The notes under the pieces: model-generated | The model's input: only the letters and a program-made list of their open reading frames with translations | Databases searched by the model: none | Told to the model about the DNA's origin: nothing | Position numbers and translations under genes: made by a program | Assembly (NCBI GenBank): GCA_041686935.1 | Contig: JAWLCW010000001.1 | Span: 124,001-188,000 of the forward strand | Source of the DNA: Mariniphaga sp041686935 | Lineage (GTDB): Bacteria > Bacteroidota > Bacteroidia > Bacteroidales > Prolixibacteraceae | Length of the DNA: 64,000 nt | Direction: 5' to 3' | In this document: positions 46,301 to 54,818 of the stretch, piece after piece | Position numbering within the stretch: the first letter of the stretch is position 1 | How the letters are laid out: each line of letters starts with the position of its first letter

Positions 46301-46453
46301 TAATGGTGTAATACGGCATTGCTGGTTTCAGGTAAATGCACCTGTTGAATTGACTTTTTCTAATCCAGCCTACTTTTATCCTTATTCCTCTCAAATTGAC
46401 GTTCGAATGAGTTTTTTTACTGAATCAAATCAAAATCCGGAAAAATTTTGGCA

Positions 46454-46969
46454 ATGAAAAATAAAATATACATCAAACAGTGGCTGGAACTGAAGCCTTA
46501 CAACAAATCAACGGTTACCGACAGCTACTATTTGAAGCTTTCCAATAACTCGCTGGCAAAAACCGGCAAGGAAAAAGAAGAGGCTTTTGAACGAATGCGC
46601 AAACAGGGTTTCCAGGAGAATTCGTTTGCCGAAGCCAATCTGGAAGAGAAAGCCGAAACCGCGCTTGTATTTTTTAACCCCAACTCCGGAGTTGAAATCG
46701 GATTCGGCCTCAACAATGCATTTCCGTTGCCTCACAACCCATATTTCGACGAAAACAACAGCAACGAAGATGTGCTGCACCTTCTGGTTTCGGATGAGTT
46801 GTCGAAGGAACTGGTTATGTTCTGTGTGGAAAACTGCAGGGAAAAACTGCCCTTTTTTACCCGGTTACCCGGAAAACTTTACCTGAAAGACATCGACTTT
46901 TTGCTGCGTTTCTGGAAACGCGGCGGCTACCACTCCAAACCGCAGATTACCTATACCGGCGGCGAGTAA
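46454..46969 (+). CDS. Hypothetical protein, possibly DUF3843-like
   Basis: 171 residues from the ATG at 46454; an upstream in-frame TTG at 46448 is less likely. There is no signal peptide. The opening KIYIKQWLELKPYNKSTVTDSYYLKLSN recalls the DUF3843 family of Bacteroidota hypotheticals, which I recall as longer proteins, so this may be a short member. The C-terminal DIDFLLRFWKRGGYHSKPQITYTGGE looks conserved in style. It is the last gene before the first copy of the module-boundary repeat. Confidence 0.7.
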   Translation: MKNKIYIKQWLELKPYNKSTVTDSYYLKLSNNSLAKTGKEKEEAFERMRKQGFQENSFAEANLEEKAETALVFFNPNSGVEIGFGLNNAFPLPHNPYFDENNSNEDVLHLLVSDELSKELVMFCVENCREKLPFFTRLPGKLYLKDIDFLLRFWKRGGYHSKPQITYTGGE

Positions 46970-46987
46970 AGTTTTTCTCCGGCAGGT

Positions 46988-47039
46988 AGCATCCCTTTTC
47001 CCATTCGCAGCAGATTTTTTGCAACGTCAGGAGATGGTT
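46988..47039 (+). repeat. Module-boundary repeat, copy 1 (degenerate right arm)
   Basis: It begins AGCATCCCTTTTCCCATTC and continues through CAGATTTTTTGCAACGTCAGG. It matches copies at 48576 and 51161 over about 44 bases in the same orientation. The right arm has decayed to AGGAGATGG instead of AGGGATGCC. Confidence 0.9.
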
Positions 47040-47087
47040 CTTTGTTAATTAGATTTTTGTTGCTTTATAACTATTGTCCTATGGTTG

Positions 47088-48443
47088 TCATTTTTGAATT
47101 ATTTCCCAGTACCCGCCTTTGGCAGGGCCGATGCGTTTGATTAATCCGCGGTTTTTCAGCTTATTGATATTGTCGAGCACTTTTCGTTTTGAAATCCCAA
47201 TATTTTCAGCTATTTGCGACATTGAAACGGTTTCGTCTTGTTCAAATAATCTCAATATTTTTTGTTGGTATTCTGTCAGATTATCGGGGACCCTATCGGG
47301 GACCCTATCTCCTTTTTGAGCAGCAAACGCCGTAACCATAAACCCATCGGAAATATTTCTGAAATCGGGTTGGGGGAGGTTGGCCTGCTCAAAATATTCG
47401 ATAACCCGGCGGATTCCCGAGCCATATTTTTCAATAAGCCCGAGGTTTTTGCAAAAATCAGCAATCAGTTTATTCCGGGGCGTTGATTTGTAGCTGTTTG
47501 ATAGCAAGTCTTCTACGGTAATGCTGTCGGGAAGTTTTCCCGGGTTGTAAAATTCAATGCGGTCATCAAAAATTTTTACAATGGAATCGGATGCCGAGCG
47601 GTAGTCGCGGTGTATAATCATATTGATTACAATTTCTCTGATTGATTCCAAAGGGTATTGCCATTTTTCTGTATTGCGCGGTTGTCCGGTTATTATAATT
47701 TCTTTGTTGATGTGCTTTTTTACAAAATCGATTACCTGGTCGATTTGAGCCAAAATATCAGACTTGGTACGCGAGCTGTCTTTTATAATTGTATCGGTTT
47801 GAAATTTACCCAGCTCGATAGTTGTTAATACGGTATTGCGTTCGGTAAAAAGCAAATAAGCTGCATTAGTGAGTTGTCCGTCGCGAATCAAATCGTTTTT
47901 AATGAGAAATGTTAAAGGATCGTCGTTAATTTTTGTGCTGGTTTGATTTACCTGATCAATGGCTGCCTGAACTTTATCAAGTGAAATATCGTTGATTTTG
48001 AACTGACTGTTTATGTGAAAATCCCAACTGGTGTTAAATGACTGTAAATGCAGGTTCACCACTTCTGAAATATCGAGCAGGTGATTTGAGTTGGTAACGC
48101 GCTTAAGGTATTTGCCCCTGATCGACACCGGTTTAACTGGATATTCCTGAATGCTAAAAACAACTATGGTTTTGTTGTTGATACGAACCGTATCCACATC
48201 GGGAATTAAGGAAGGGGAGGTTTTGTTTTTAATTTCATTCACCCAGTTTTGAATCGACTCGTGATTTACCGAAATACCTGTAAACTCACGTTTAGGATTA
48301 ATTCCTGCAATAATTTTTCCCCCGGAAGTATTGGCAAACGCTACCAGTGTTTCAATCAGTTCATTGTTAAAATTGCTTTTGAATTCCAATGATTCATTTT
48401 CACCTGATTGAATAAGTTTTTCTATTTCGGCAATGGTTGTCAT
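47088..48443 (-). CDS. AlbA/Schlafen-type transcriptional regulator with ATPase-like domain
   Basis: 451 residues from the ATG at 48443 (MTTIAEIEKLIQSGENESLEF); a longer ORF to 48596 reads into the repeat element and is unlikely. The N-terminal AlbA_2 (Schlafen-like) domain has ESLEFKSNF and LVAFANTSGGKIIAGI. The middle shows the HATPase_c_4 domain with IREIVINMIIHRDYRS and EFYNPGKLPDS. A C-terminal winged helix (about 395-451) would bind DNA. The family is annotated as ATP-binding or RecG-like regulators and often sits in defence islands. A short RVPDRVPD tandem repeat links the last two domains. Confidence 0.88.
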   Translation of the reverse strand: MTTIAEIEKLIQSGENESLEFKSNFNNELIETLVAFANTSGGKIIAGINPKREFTGISVNHESIQNWVNEIKNKTSPSLIPDVDTVRINNKTIVVFSIQEYPVKPVSIRGKYLKRVTNSNHLLDISEVVNLHLQSFNTSWDFHINSQFKINDISLDKVQAAIDQVNQTSTKINDDPLTFLIKNDLIRDGQLTNAAYLLFTERNTVLTTIELGKFQTDTIIKDSSRTKSDILAQIDQVIDFVKKHINKEIIITGQPRNTEKWQYPLESIREIVINMIIHRDYRSASDSIVKIFDDRIEFYNPGKLPDSITVEDLLSNSYKSTPRNKLIADFCKNLGLIEKYGSGIRRVIEYFEQANLPQPDFRNISDGFMVTAFAAQKGDRVPDRVPDNLTEYQQKILRLFEQDETVSMSQIAENIGISKRKVLDNINKLKNRGLIKRIGPAKGGYWEIIQK

Positions 48444-48770
48444 TTGCAAAATGTTTTCTTCAAATGTATTAAAACCGTTGGTAAAATCAAAGAGAGGAAG
48501 GGGATTGCAAGTACCAGTTTTTATGGCACCTTGTCTTGTCTCTCCGCCTTCTGCCATTCCCTGAACTAAAAAGCTAGCATCCCTTTTCCTATTCACAACA
48601 GATTTTTTGCAACGTCAGGGATGCCATCACTTTAACTACTTTGATCTTTACCCGAAGGGATGCCTTCGGCAAAACCCGGAACTTTGAACTTTGAACTGTC
48701 AGTCTTGCAAAGAAAAAATAACATGCCTATTTTTAAACAAACTTTTTTCATGACATACACCGCATAAAAA
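48444..48770. other. 327-bp divergent intergenic region with repeat copy 2
   Basis: It separates the AlbA-type regulator (minus) from the helicase gene (plus). It holds repeat copy 2 (48576-48627), a CCGAAGG/CCTTCGG hairpin (48652-48669) that repeats the AGGGATGCC word, and short AACTTTG tandem words. No exact promoter consensus; TATTTTTA at 48729 is a near match for the helicase. Confidence 0.6.
48576..48627 (+). repeat. Module-boundary repeat, copy 2
   Basis: AGCATCCCT at the left and AGGGATGCC at the right are near-perfect inverted arms around a shared core CACAACAGATTTTTTGCAAC. It differs from copy 3 at about two of the first 52 positions. Confidence 0.93.
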
Positions 48771-50552
48771 ATGGAACTTACCAGGGAACAACTTGCTGTA
48801 ATAAACTCCACCGGCAACATAAAAATCAATGCTGTTGCCGGTTCAGGAAAAACTACAACTGTTGTTGAGTATGCAAGAGCCCGGCCCAAAACAAGCAAAA
48901 TTCTTTACCTCGCCTTTAACAAAACGGTGAGGCAGGAAGCAATAAGAAAATTCAGGAGTACCGGACTGAAAAATGTACAGGTTGAAACAGCTCACTCCCT
49001 GGCATACAAACACATCGTATTCAAAAATCAGTACAAAGTGCGGCATCAGGGGTATAAAACATTTGAAATTGCAGAACTTTTGGGATTAAAGGGAAATGGA
49101 GAAAAACATGCAGAATACATTATTGCCAATCACATCAACAAGTTCATTACCTATTTCTGCAACAGCGAAAAACAAAAAATCAGGGAACTGAATTATCTCG
49201 ATGTAGTTTTTGACGAGAAAGCAAAAACATTTGTAGCAACGTTTTACGATTATATCGAAAAAATGACCAGGTTACTTTTAAGTAAAATGGACAAAGGCGA
49301 AATTGATGTAACGCACGATTTTTATCTGAAAAAATTTCAACTTTCAAATCCCCAATTGAATTATGACTACATACTGTTCGATGAAGCGCAGGATGCGTCT
49401 GCCGTAATGCTCGACATATTTCTTAACCAAAAGGGAACAAAAGTAATTGTAGGCGACATTCATCAGCAAATATATAGTTGGCGTTTTGCCGTTAATGCGT
49501 TGAAACATGCCAAATTTAAACCGTATAACCTTACAACAAGCTTTCGTTTTAACCAAAACATCGCAGACCTTGCAATTGGAATTCTGAACTGGAAAAATTA
49601 TTTAACAGAACACGAGACATTTGAGATAAACGGAAAAGGAAATTCAAAAGAAACCAAAGTAAAAGCGGTTCTTGCGCGAACCAATTTAGGTCTTCTGATA
49701 AAAGCCATTGAATATGTTACCGAAAAACGAAAAGTAAAACAAATCTACTTCGAAGGAAACATCAACTCTTATACTTATGCCGATGATGGAGCATCGCTTT
49801 ATGATTTGTTAAACCTTTACAACGGGAAAAACAGGCTGATTAAAGACAAACTGATTCAAAAAATGAGAGACTTCGACGAATTAACAGATTATATAAAAAA
49901 AACAGAGGATGTACAATTGAGTATGATGGTAGAAATAGTTAGGGAGTACGGAAACGAAATTCCTGACATAATCAGGGAAATTAAGGCGAAACATGTTGAA
50001 AATGACGCCAGGGAACAAGCAGAAATGATATTTTCTACTATCCACCGCAGTAAAGGAATGGAATACGACGCCATTCAACTGGTGAATGATTTTATAACCG
50101 AGGAATCGATAGAAAAAACATTGGCCGATTTTTCTGAAAAGGCAAACTTCTCCAAATTAAACGAAGAGATTAACTTGTTATATGTAGCAGTAACCAGAAC
50201 AAAAAACAGTATTCATATCCCTGAAACCTTAATGCCAAAAGATTTTCCGCATTTTCCCAATATTCACAAAATGAGAGTGAAAAAAGAAGTGGATAAAAAG
50301 GAAATAACCATTGAACAGGTCAGCTCTGCAATCATCGGGGAATATCCGGATAAAAAAGTTTTTTCTGTTGATAATATAAGAGAAAAATATCACGATGCCT
50401 ACAAACCCTGGACAACAGAAATGGACGATGAACTGACGGTGATGTATTGCGAAGGAGTTACAATACGCGATATGGCCAAACATTTTGGCAGGTCGAAAGG
50501 CGCAATACGCTCGCGAATTAAGAAACTGGAACTGGAAGAATTGTATGGCTAA
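48771..50552 (+). CDS. UvrD-like SF1 helicase with C-terminal HTH
   Basis: 593 residues. The Walker A is INAVAGSGKTTT (about 19-30), motif II is FDEAQD (near 204), and motif III/IV is VGDIHQQIYSWR. The TSFRFNQ segment, TIHRSKGMEYDAIQLV (near 424) and LLYVAVTRTKN (near 469) complete the SF1A helicase set, closest in style to the FBH1-like group. Residues about 548-590 (PWTTEMDDELTVMYCEGVTIRDMAKHFGRSKGAIRSRI) form a SANT/HTH-type DNA-binding tail. The length is short for UvrD, without large 1B/2B insertions. It sits 22 bases upstream of a small helical protein and is bounded by repeat copies 2 and 3. Confidence 0.92.
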   Translation: MELTREQLAVINSTGNIKINAVAGSGKTTTVVEYARARPKTSKILYLAFNKTVRQEAIRKFRSTGLKNVQVETAHSLAYKHIVFKNQYKVRHQGYKTFEIAELLGLKGNGEKHAEYIIANHINKFITYFCNSEKQKIRELNYLDVVFDEKAKTFVATFYDYIEKMTRLLLSKMDKGEIDVTHDFYLKKFQLSNPQLNYDYILFDEAQDASAVMLDIFLNQKGTKVIVGDIHQQIYSWRFAVNALKHAKFKPYNLTTSFRFNQNIADLAIGILNWKNYLTEHETFEINGKGNSKETKVKAVLARTNLGLLIKAIEYVTEKRKVKQIYFEGNINSYTYADDGASLYDLLNLYNGKNRLIKDKLIQKMRDFDELTDYIKKTEDVQLSMMVEIVREYGNEIPDIIREIKAKHVENDAREQAEMIFSTIHRSKGMEYDAIQLVNDFITEESIEKTLADFSEKANFSKLNEEINLLYVAVTRTKNSIHIPETLMPKDFPHFPNIHKMRVKKEVDKKEITIEQVSSAIIGEYPDKKVFSVDNIREKYHDAYKPWTTEMDDELTVMYCEGVTIRDMAKHFGRSKGAIRSRIKKLELEELYG

Positions 50553-50574
50553 ATAAATAGTAAACTGATATAAA

Positions 50575-51069
50575 ATGAAATTAAAAGCTAAAAATTTTGA
50601 GTGTATTAAAGAAGATAATTCTGAGGAAGAAAATGAAAGACAATGGGAGAATTCCAAAATTGTATTTGATGAGTTCAGAAAATTCCTGAGCGAAAAAAAT
50701 CAGAATGAAAAATTAATTGAAAGGCAATTGGGATACAGTTCGTTTTTTGTGATGAACTACTTTTTTGTTTACGAAGATTTACTGTCGGTTTTGGAAACCG
50801 ATGACACCACCCTGCGAAAATTCCTCGGGAACTGGTACATTCGAAAGAACTGGTCTCCAACCTTTAAAGAAATGAAAGAAATCCTTTCTGCACTTTTCGA
50901 TTTTTTTGAATTTATACACCACAAAGAATTCATTACCAATGAGCAATTTGAAAAAATAAGACAGGTTTGCAAAGACAAACATTGGTTTGAACACCGGCTG
51001 AAAACATACAAAACAACGGAGGGAAATGCTTTTAAAAAATGGATTGACGAATACAATTACGACTGGTAA
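50575..51069 (+). CDS. Helical hypothetical protein, partner of helicase
   Basis: 164 residues, acidic at the N-terminus, then mostly helical (NSKIVFDEFRKFLSEKNQNEKLIERQL, FFVYEDLLSVLETDD, FKEMKEILSALFDFFEFI). The pattern loosely resembles a SAM-like core-binding domain as in recombinases, but no catalytic domain follows. No family assigned. It lies 22 bases after the helicase stop within the same repeat-bounded segment, so the two are probably co-expressed and may act together. Confidence 0.75.
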   Translation: MKLKAKNFECIKEDNSEEENERQWENSKIVFDEFRKFLSEKNQNEKLIERQLGYSSFFVMNYFFVYEDLLSVLETDDTTLRKFLGNWYIRKNWSPTFKEMKEILSALFDFFEFIHHKEFITNEQFEKIRQVCKDKHWFEHRLKTYKTTEGNAFKKWIDEYNYDW

Positions 51070-51153
51070 CCCGGCGGCCGGCTGACTGCTTCTTTAGAAA
51101 CAAGTTATATTCCTGCTGAAAGAGGGTAATTGAATCAGTTAAAGTTTAGACGT

Positions 51154-51217
51154 AAAGGATAGCATCCCTTTTCCCATTCACAACAGATTTTTTGCAACTT
51201 CAGGGATGCCATCCTTT
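51154..51217 (+). repeat. Module-boundary repeat, copy 3 (most complete)
   Basis: AAAGGATAGCATCCCT (51154-51169) and AGGGATGCCATCCTTT (51202-51217) are 16-bp inverted arms with one mismatch around a 32-base core. The 64-bp unit is the best preserved copy. It lies between the helicase pair and the vsr gene. Confidence 0.93.
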
Positions 51218-51307
51218 GGCCATTTGGAACCCGAAACTTTGAACCCGAAACCCGGAACTTTTCCTAACTTTAAACTTTGAACTGAGAACTCGAAACTCGA
51301 AACTGCT

Positions 51308-51718
51308 ATGGCCGACGTGCATAACAAAGCAACACGCTCGTTTAACATGAGCCGCATAAAGGGCAAAAACACAAAGCCTGAAATGCTGGTGCGGAGGTTT
51401 TTGTTTGCCAATGGGTTCAGGTACCGGCTGAATGTAAAAACCCTTCCCGGAAAACCCGACATGGTGTTGCCCAAATACAAAACCGCAATTTTTATAAACG
51501 GTTGTTTCTGGCACGGACACAAAGGCTGCAAATATTTTGTGGTTCCCAAAACCCGAACTGAGTGGTGGCTGACCAAAATCAAAGCCACCCAAAAACGCGA
51601 CCGCGAAGCCGAAATTCAGTTGAATGTGCTGGGGTGGAAAGTGATTACGCTTTGGGAGTGCCAGTTGAAAAATAAATCAATAGATAGAACCCTTAACTAT
51701 TTAAAAGAATCTTTGTAA
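51308..51718 (+). CDS. vsr: Very short patch repair-type endonuclease
   Basis: 136 residues, the normal Vsr length. N-terminal SFNMSRIKGKNTKPEMLVRR and LPGKPDMVLPKYKTAIFINGCFWHGH are diagnostic; the Asp in GKPDMVL and the His in WHGH form the active-site region. TRTEWWLTKI and WKVITLWECQL complete the fold. Vsr nicks T:G mismatches left by deamination of 5-methylcytosine, which fits the cytosine methyltransferase 352 bases downstream. The ATG at 51308 follows short tandem AACTCGA words. A solo restriction role is an alternative. Confidence 0.95.
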   Translation: MADVHNKATRSFNMSRIKGKNTKPEMLVRRFLFANGFRYRLNVKTLPGKPDMVLPKYKTAIFINGCFWHGHKGCKYFVVPKTRTEWWLTKIKATQKRDREAEIQLNVLGWKVITLWECQLKNKSIDRTLNYLKESL

Positions 51719-51812
51719 GCAGGCCATTCTTTTTGATTTATCGAATCTGAAATAACATTTCAAATCCCCTGAATTCAAAAAATTAACCACATAAAATTAT
51801 AATAATGAGGCG

Positions 51813-51845
51813 TGTGACTTATATGCAAATGTATTATGAGTCACA
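51813..51845. promoter_or_regulatory. Controller-type operator upstream of the XRE gene
   Basis: TGTGACT (51813-51819) and AGTCACA (51839-51845) are perfect inverted arms 20 bases before the controller ATG. GACT/AGTC half-sites with TATA-like inner bases resemble C-boxes of restriction-modification controllers. TAATTTTC at 51851 may be a weak -7. Confidence 0.6.
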
Positions 51846-51864
51846 ATAAATAATTTTCGGAAAA

Positions 51865-52092
51865 ATGGATTTAAAAGAAAAAATCGGGCAACGGATTAAA
51901 GGATTGCGGGTAGAAAAAAATCTAAAACAGGAAGAACTTGCCTGGCAATCAAATATTGACAGAACTTATTTAAATCATGTTGAAACTGGTAAAAGAAATA
52001 TCACAGTTGCAAGCCTTCAAAAAATTGTTGTTGATGGATTAAAAATTACACTCTCAGAATTCTTTGATCATGATCTCTTCAAAACAAAATAA
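51865..52092 (+). CDS. Controller-type XRE regulator
   Basis: 75 residues, a single helix-turn-helix of the XRE/HTH_3 class (IGQRIKGLRVEKNLKQEELAWQSNIDRTYLNHVETGKRN). Size and the TYLNHVETGKRN recognition region match controller (C) proteins of restriction-modification systems, which delay nuclease expression until methylation is in place. Its 3' end overlaps the methyltransferase start by 23 bases, and an inverted-repeat operator lies just upstream, so it probably autoregulates and governs the whole operon to 60.9 kb. Confidence 0.92.
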   Translation: MDLKEKIGQRIKGLRVEKNLKQEELAWQSNIDRTYLNHVETGKRNITVASLQKIVVDGLKITLSEFFDHDLFKTK

Positions 52093-53350
52093 CTTAAATT
52101 TTATCGACTTGTTTGCTGGTGCAGGAGGTTTGTCAGAAGGATTTATTCGGGCAGGGTTTAATCCAATTGCTCATGTTGAGATAGATGAAGGCGCCTGTAA
52201 TACACTTTTGACAAGAACTGTGTATCATCATGTTAAAAATACGTCTGACTTTGAAAAATATATTTCCTATATCAAAGGGGAAGGTGTTTCCAGAAAAGAG
52301 TTGTATAATTTATTGCCCATTAAAAAAAGAGAATCAGTTATAAATCTTGCGATCGGAGATGAAACTAATCGGGAGATTTTTCAGCAGATTGATAAAATCA
52401 AAGGCAACCAAAACATTGATTTAGTCATCGGAGGACCACCATGTCAGGCTTATTCTCTTGTGGGTCGTTCAAGAGACAAAAACAGAATGCTGGGGGATCC
52501 GAGAAATTATCTATTTAAACAATATGCTGAATTTTTAAAATACTTTAAACCCAAATATTTTGTTTTTGAAAATGTTTTGGGCCTGCTTTCAGCGAAAGAT
52601 ACAGAGGGGAAGAGTTATTTTTCTGAAATGAAAGAACTTTTCCGGGTTGTTGGATATGAAACTGAATATGATATTCTTGAAGCAAAGGAATTTGGAGTAC
52701 TTCAAAATCGGAAAAGGGTATTATTAATTGGTAGAAGAGGTAAAAAGCAAGGATTTTATCCTGACTTTGAAAAATGGGTTCCAGATGTTTTAGTTTCCGA
52801 AGTTTTGAATGATTTAAAACCGTTAAAGGCAGGAGAAGGTAATTTATTGGCTTCACCATATAATGATTACCAGGGAAGTTATCTTTTTAAAAGCCACATC
52901 CGAAACGGACTGGATTTTACTACACACCATATTGCTCGACCACATACAGAACAAGATAAAGAAATATACCGTATTGCTGTTGAAAAATGGAATAACGGAG
53001 AACGGTTGGTTTATAATGATCTACCAGAACGTTTAAAGACACATAAAAACATAATATCATTTGTTGACCGTTTCAAAGTTGTTCCTGCCAACCTTACGAC
53101 TTCTCAGACCGTTGTAGCACATATAGCCCGTGACGGACATTATTACATTCATCCTGATATTAAACAAAACCGCTCTCTTACTCCCCGCGAAGCTGCCCGC
53201 TTACAATCTTTTCCTGACGATTTTTATTTTGAAGGTGTAACCGAAAAACCTAGCCGAACAGCAGCTTATAAGCAAATTGGGAATGCAGTACCGCCACTAA
53301 TGGCTGAATCACTTGCTTTCAAGCTCAAAGAAAAAATCCTTAATGACTAA
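52070..53350 (+). CDS. dcm: DNA (cytosine-5) methyltransferase
   Basis: 426 residues from the ATG at 52070. Motif I is FIDLFAGAGGLSEGF (11-25), motif IV is GGPPCQAYS with catalytic Cys125, motif VI is FVFENVLGLLS, motif VIII is QNRKRVLLIGRR, and motif X is RTAAYKQIGNAVPP. The target recognition region lies between about 250 and 375, so the methylated site cannot be read by eye. It should protect host DNA from the downstream effector genes. The in-frame TTG at 52064 is less likely. It overlaps the next gene by eight bases. The dcm symbol is generic. Confidence 0.96.
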   Translation: MISSKQNNLNFIDLFAGAGGLSEGFIRAGFNPIAHVEIDEGACNTLLTRTVYHHVKNTSDFEKYISYIKGEGVSRKELYNLLPIKKRESVINLAIGDETNREIFQQIDKIKGNQNIDLVIGGPPCQAYSLVGRSRDKNRMLGDPRNYLFKQYAEFLKYFKPKYFVFENVLGLLSAKDTEGKSYFSEMKELFRVVGYETEYDILEAKEFGVLQNRKRVLLIGRRGKKQGFYPDFEKWVPDVLVSEVLNDLKPLKAGEGNLLASPYNDYQGSYLFKSHIRNGLDFTTHHIARPHTEQDKEIYRIAVEKWNNGERLVYNDLPERLKTHKNIISFVDRFKVVPANLTTSQTVVAHIARDGHYYIHPDIKQNRSLTPREAARLQSFPDDFYFEGVTEKPSRTAAYKQIGNAVPPLMAESLAFKLKEKILND

Positions 53351-54818
53351 ACCTCAACTTCAAACTACTAAAGCCGAGCCTGATGCCAGTTCAATGATTG
53401 AAACATTCCGTGCAATTGGTTATTCAATTGAGTCGGCAATAGCGGATATTATTGATAATTCAATTTCAGCAGAGGCAAAATGTATTTCGATTAATTACAA
53501 TTGGAAAGGAGAAAATACCACGATCATAATTAAAGATGATGGTTACGGTATGAACCATGATGAATTGGTTCAGGCAATGCGACCTGGTAGTAAGCACCCT
53601 TCGGATATACGTTCATCGAAAGATTTGGGTCGTTTTGGTTTAGGTTTAAAAACAGCTTCATTTTCACAAACAAGAAAATTCTCAGTTATTTCAAAGAAAA
53701 AAGATTGCATACCTGTTTTCTGGGCATGGGATTTAGACCATGTGCAAAAAGTAAAATCCTGGGAACTCATCCAATATACGCCTTTGGAATCCGAATTGGA
53801 ACGCATAGATAATCAGGAATCAGGGACCAGTGTTTTGTGGTATTTTCTGGACAGAATTCTAAAAAACACAAAAGAAGAAGATATAGAAGCCTTGGGAAAA
53901 TTTATGGAATTAATGGAGGGTGTAAAAAAACACCTTGAAATGGTATTTCACAGATTTCTTGAACAGGGTAAAATAAAAATATGGTTTCAGGATAGAAAAA
54001 TAGAAGCATGGGATCCGTTTCTGAGAGGAGAAAACGGCATTCAGTCAAATGCAGAAGAATATTTGGGGAATGGAGAAATTGTTGTAAAAGGGTATGTTTT
54101 GCCGCACAAATCAAAGATTTCAGAACAAACTTTCAAAAAGGCAGCAGGTCCCAAAGGCTGGAATGAACAACAGGGTTTTTATATTTACAGGAATGAGCGT
54201 TTATTAGTCGCTGGTAACTGGCTTGGAATGTTCCGAAAAGAAGAACATTATAAACTGTGCCGAATAATGATTGATTTACCAAATACTGTTGATGACAAAT
54301 GGCAAATTGACATTAAAAAATCAGTAGCAAGACCTCCATTGAAAATCCAAACTCAGTTAAAGTCTTATGCTAAAAATATTCGAAACCAGGCAGTAAATGT
54401 ATATCGGCACAAAGGGAAAGTATTACAAAGAAAATATCCTTCTTTTAAATTCACACCCGTATGGCTTGAGAAGCAAAGACATGGTAAACGGTTTTATTCT
54501 ATTAACAGAAATCACCCAGTAATAAGTGAACTTCTTAAAGAACCAACCAGGCAAAATTTAAATGAACTGATTGGTTTTATCGAAGAAACTGTCCCGGTTC
54601 CTTTAATTACAATAACTGAAAGTGAAGAACCTGAATCTCACGGAATACCATTTGAAAATCTTGAACATGAGATGCTTGTCGGAAGGATGAAGAATATTTT
54701 CAAATCTCTTTTGGATAATGGAAAATCCAGAGAAGAAGCGGTTGCTACATTATTCTCAATTGAACCCTTCGATAAATATCCTGAATACGTTGAACATTTA
54801 ATTGAAACTAATGAATAA
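53343..54818 (+). CDS. GHKL/MORC-type ATPase
   Basis: 491 residues from the ATG at 53343. The Bergerat-fold ATP site shows ESAIADIIDNSISAEAK (N-box, Asn39), IKDDGYGMNHDEL (G1), and LGRFGLGLKTASF (G2/G3 lid), then an S5-like middle and a C-terminal helical region. It belongs to HATPase_c_3 proteins linked computationally to restriction systems and to eukaryotic MORC ATPases. The N-box acidic residue is Asp35 where MORC proteins carry Glu. It likely dimerises on ATP binding and clamps DNA or gates the nuclease partners. Its ends overlap both neighbours by eight bases. Confidence 0.92.
   Translation: MTKPQLQTTKAEPDASSMIETFRAIGYSIESAIADIIDNSISAEAKCISINYNWKGENTTIIIKDDGYGMNHDELVQAMRPGSKHPSDIRSSKDLGRFGLGLKTASFSQTRKFSVISKKKDCIPVFWAWDLDHVQKVKSWELIQYTPLESELERIDNQESGTSVLWYFLDRILKNTKEEDIEALGKFMELMEGVKKHLEMVFHRFLEQGKIKIWFQDRKIEAWDPFLRGENGIQSNAEEYLGNGEIVVKGYVLPHKSKISEQTFKKAAGPKGWNEQQGFYIYRNERLLVAGNWLGMFRKEEHYKLCRIMIDLPNTVDDKWQIDIKKSVARPPLKIQTQLKSYAKNIRNQAVNVYRHKGKVLQRKYPSFKFTPVWLEKQRHGKRFYSINRNHPVISELLKEPTRQNLNELIGFIEETVPVPLITITESEEPESHGIPFENLEHEMLVGRMKNIFKSLLDNGKSREEAVATLFSIEPFDKYPEYVEHLIETNE

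Noticed and set aside
46988..51217. Three similar short repeats as a CRISPR array
   Set aside because: Copies are 1.6 and 2.6 kb apart with genes between them, there are only three, and no cas gene is present.
51200..51592. Minus-strand ORFs (130 and 136 residues) over vsr
   Set aside because: vsr on the plus strand is intact with active-site motifs; the antisense frames run into the repeat and tandem words.
47088..51718. Insertion sequence or integrase explaining the island
   Set aside because: No transposase, DDE motif or tyrosine recombinase is encoded; the 164-residue helical protein has no catalytic domain.
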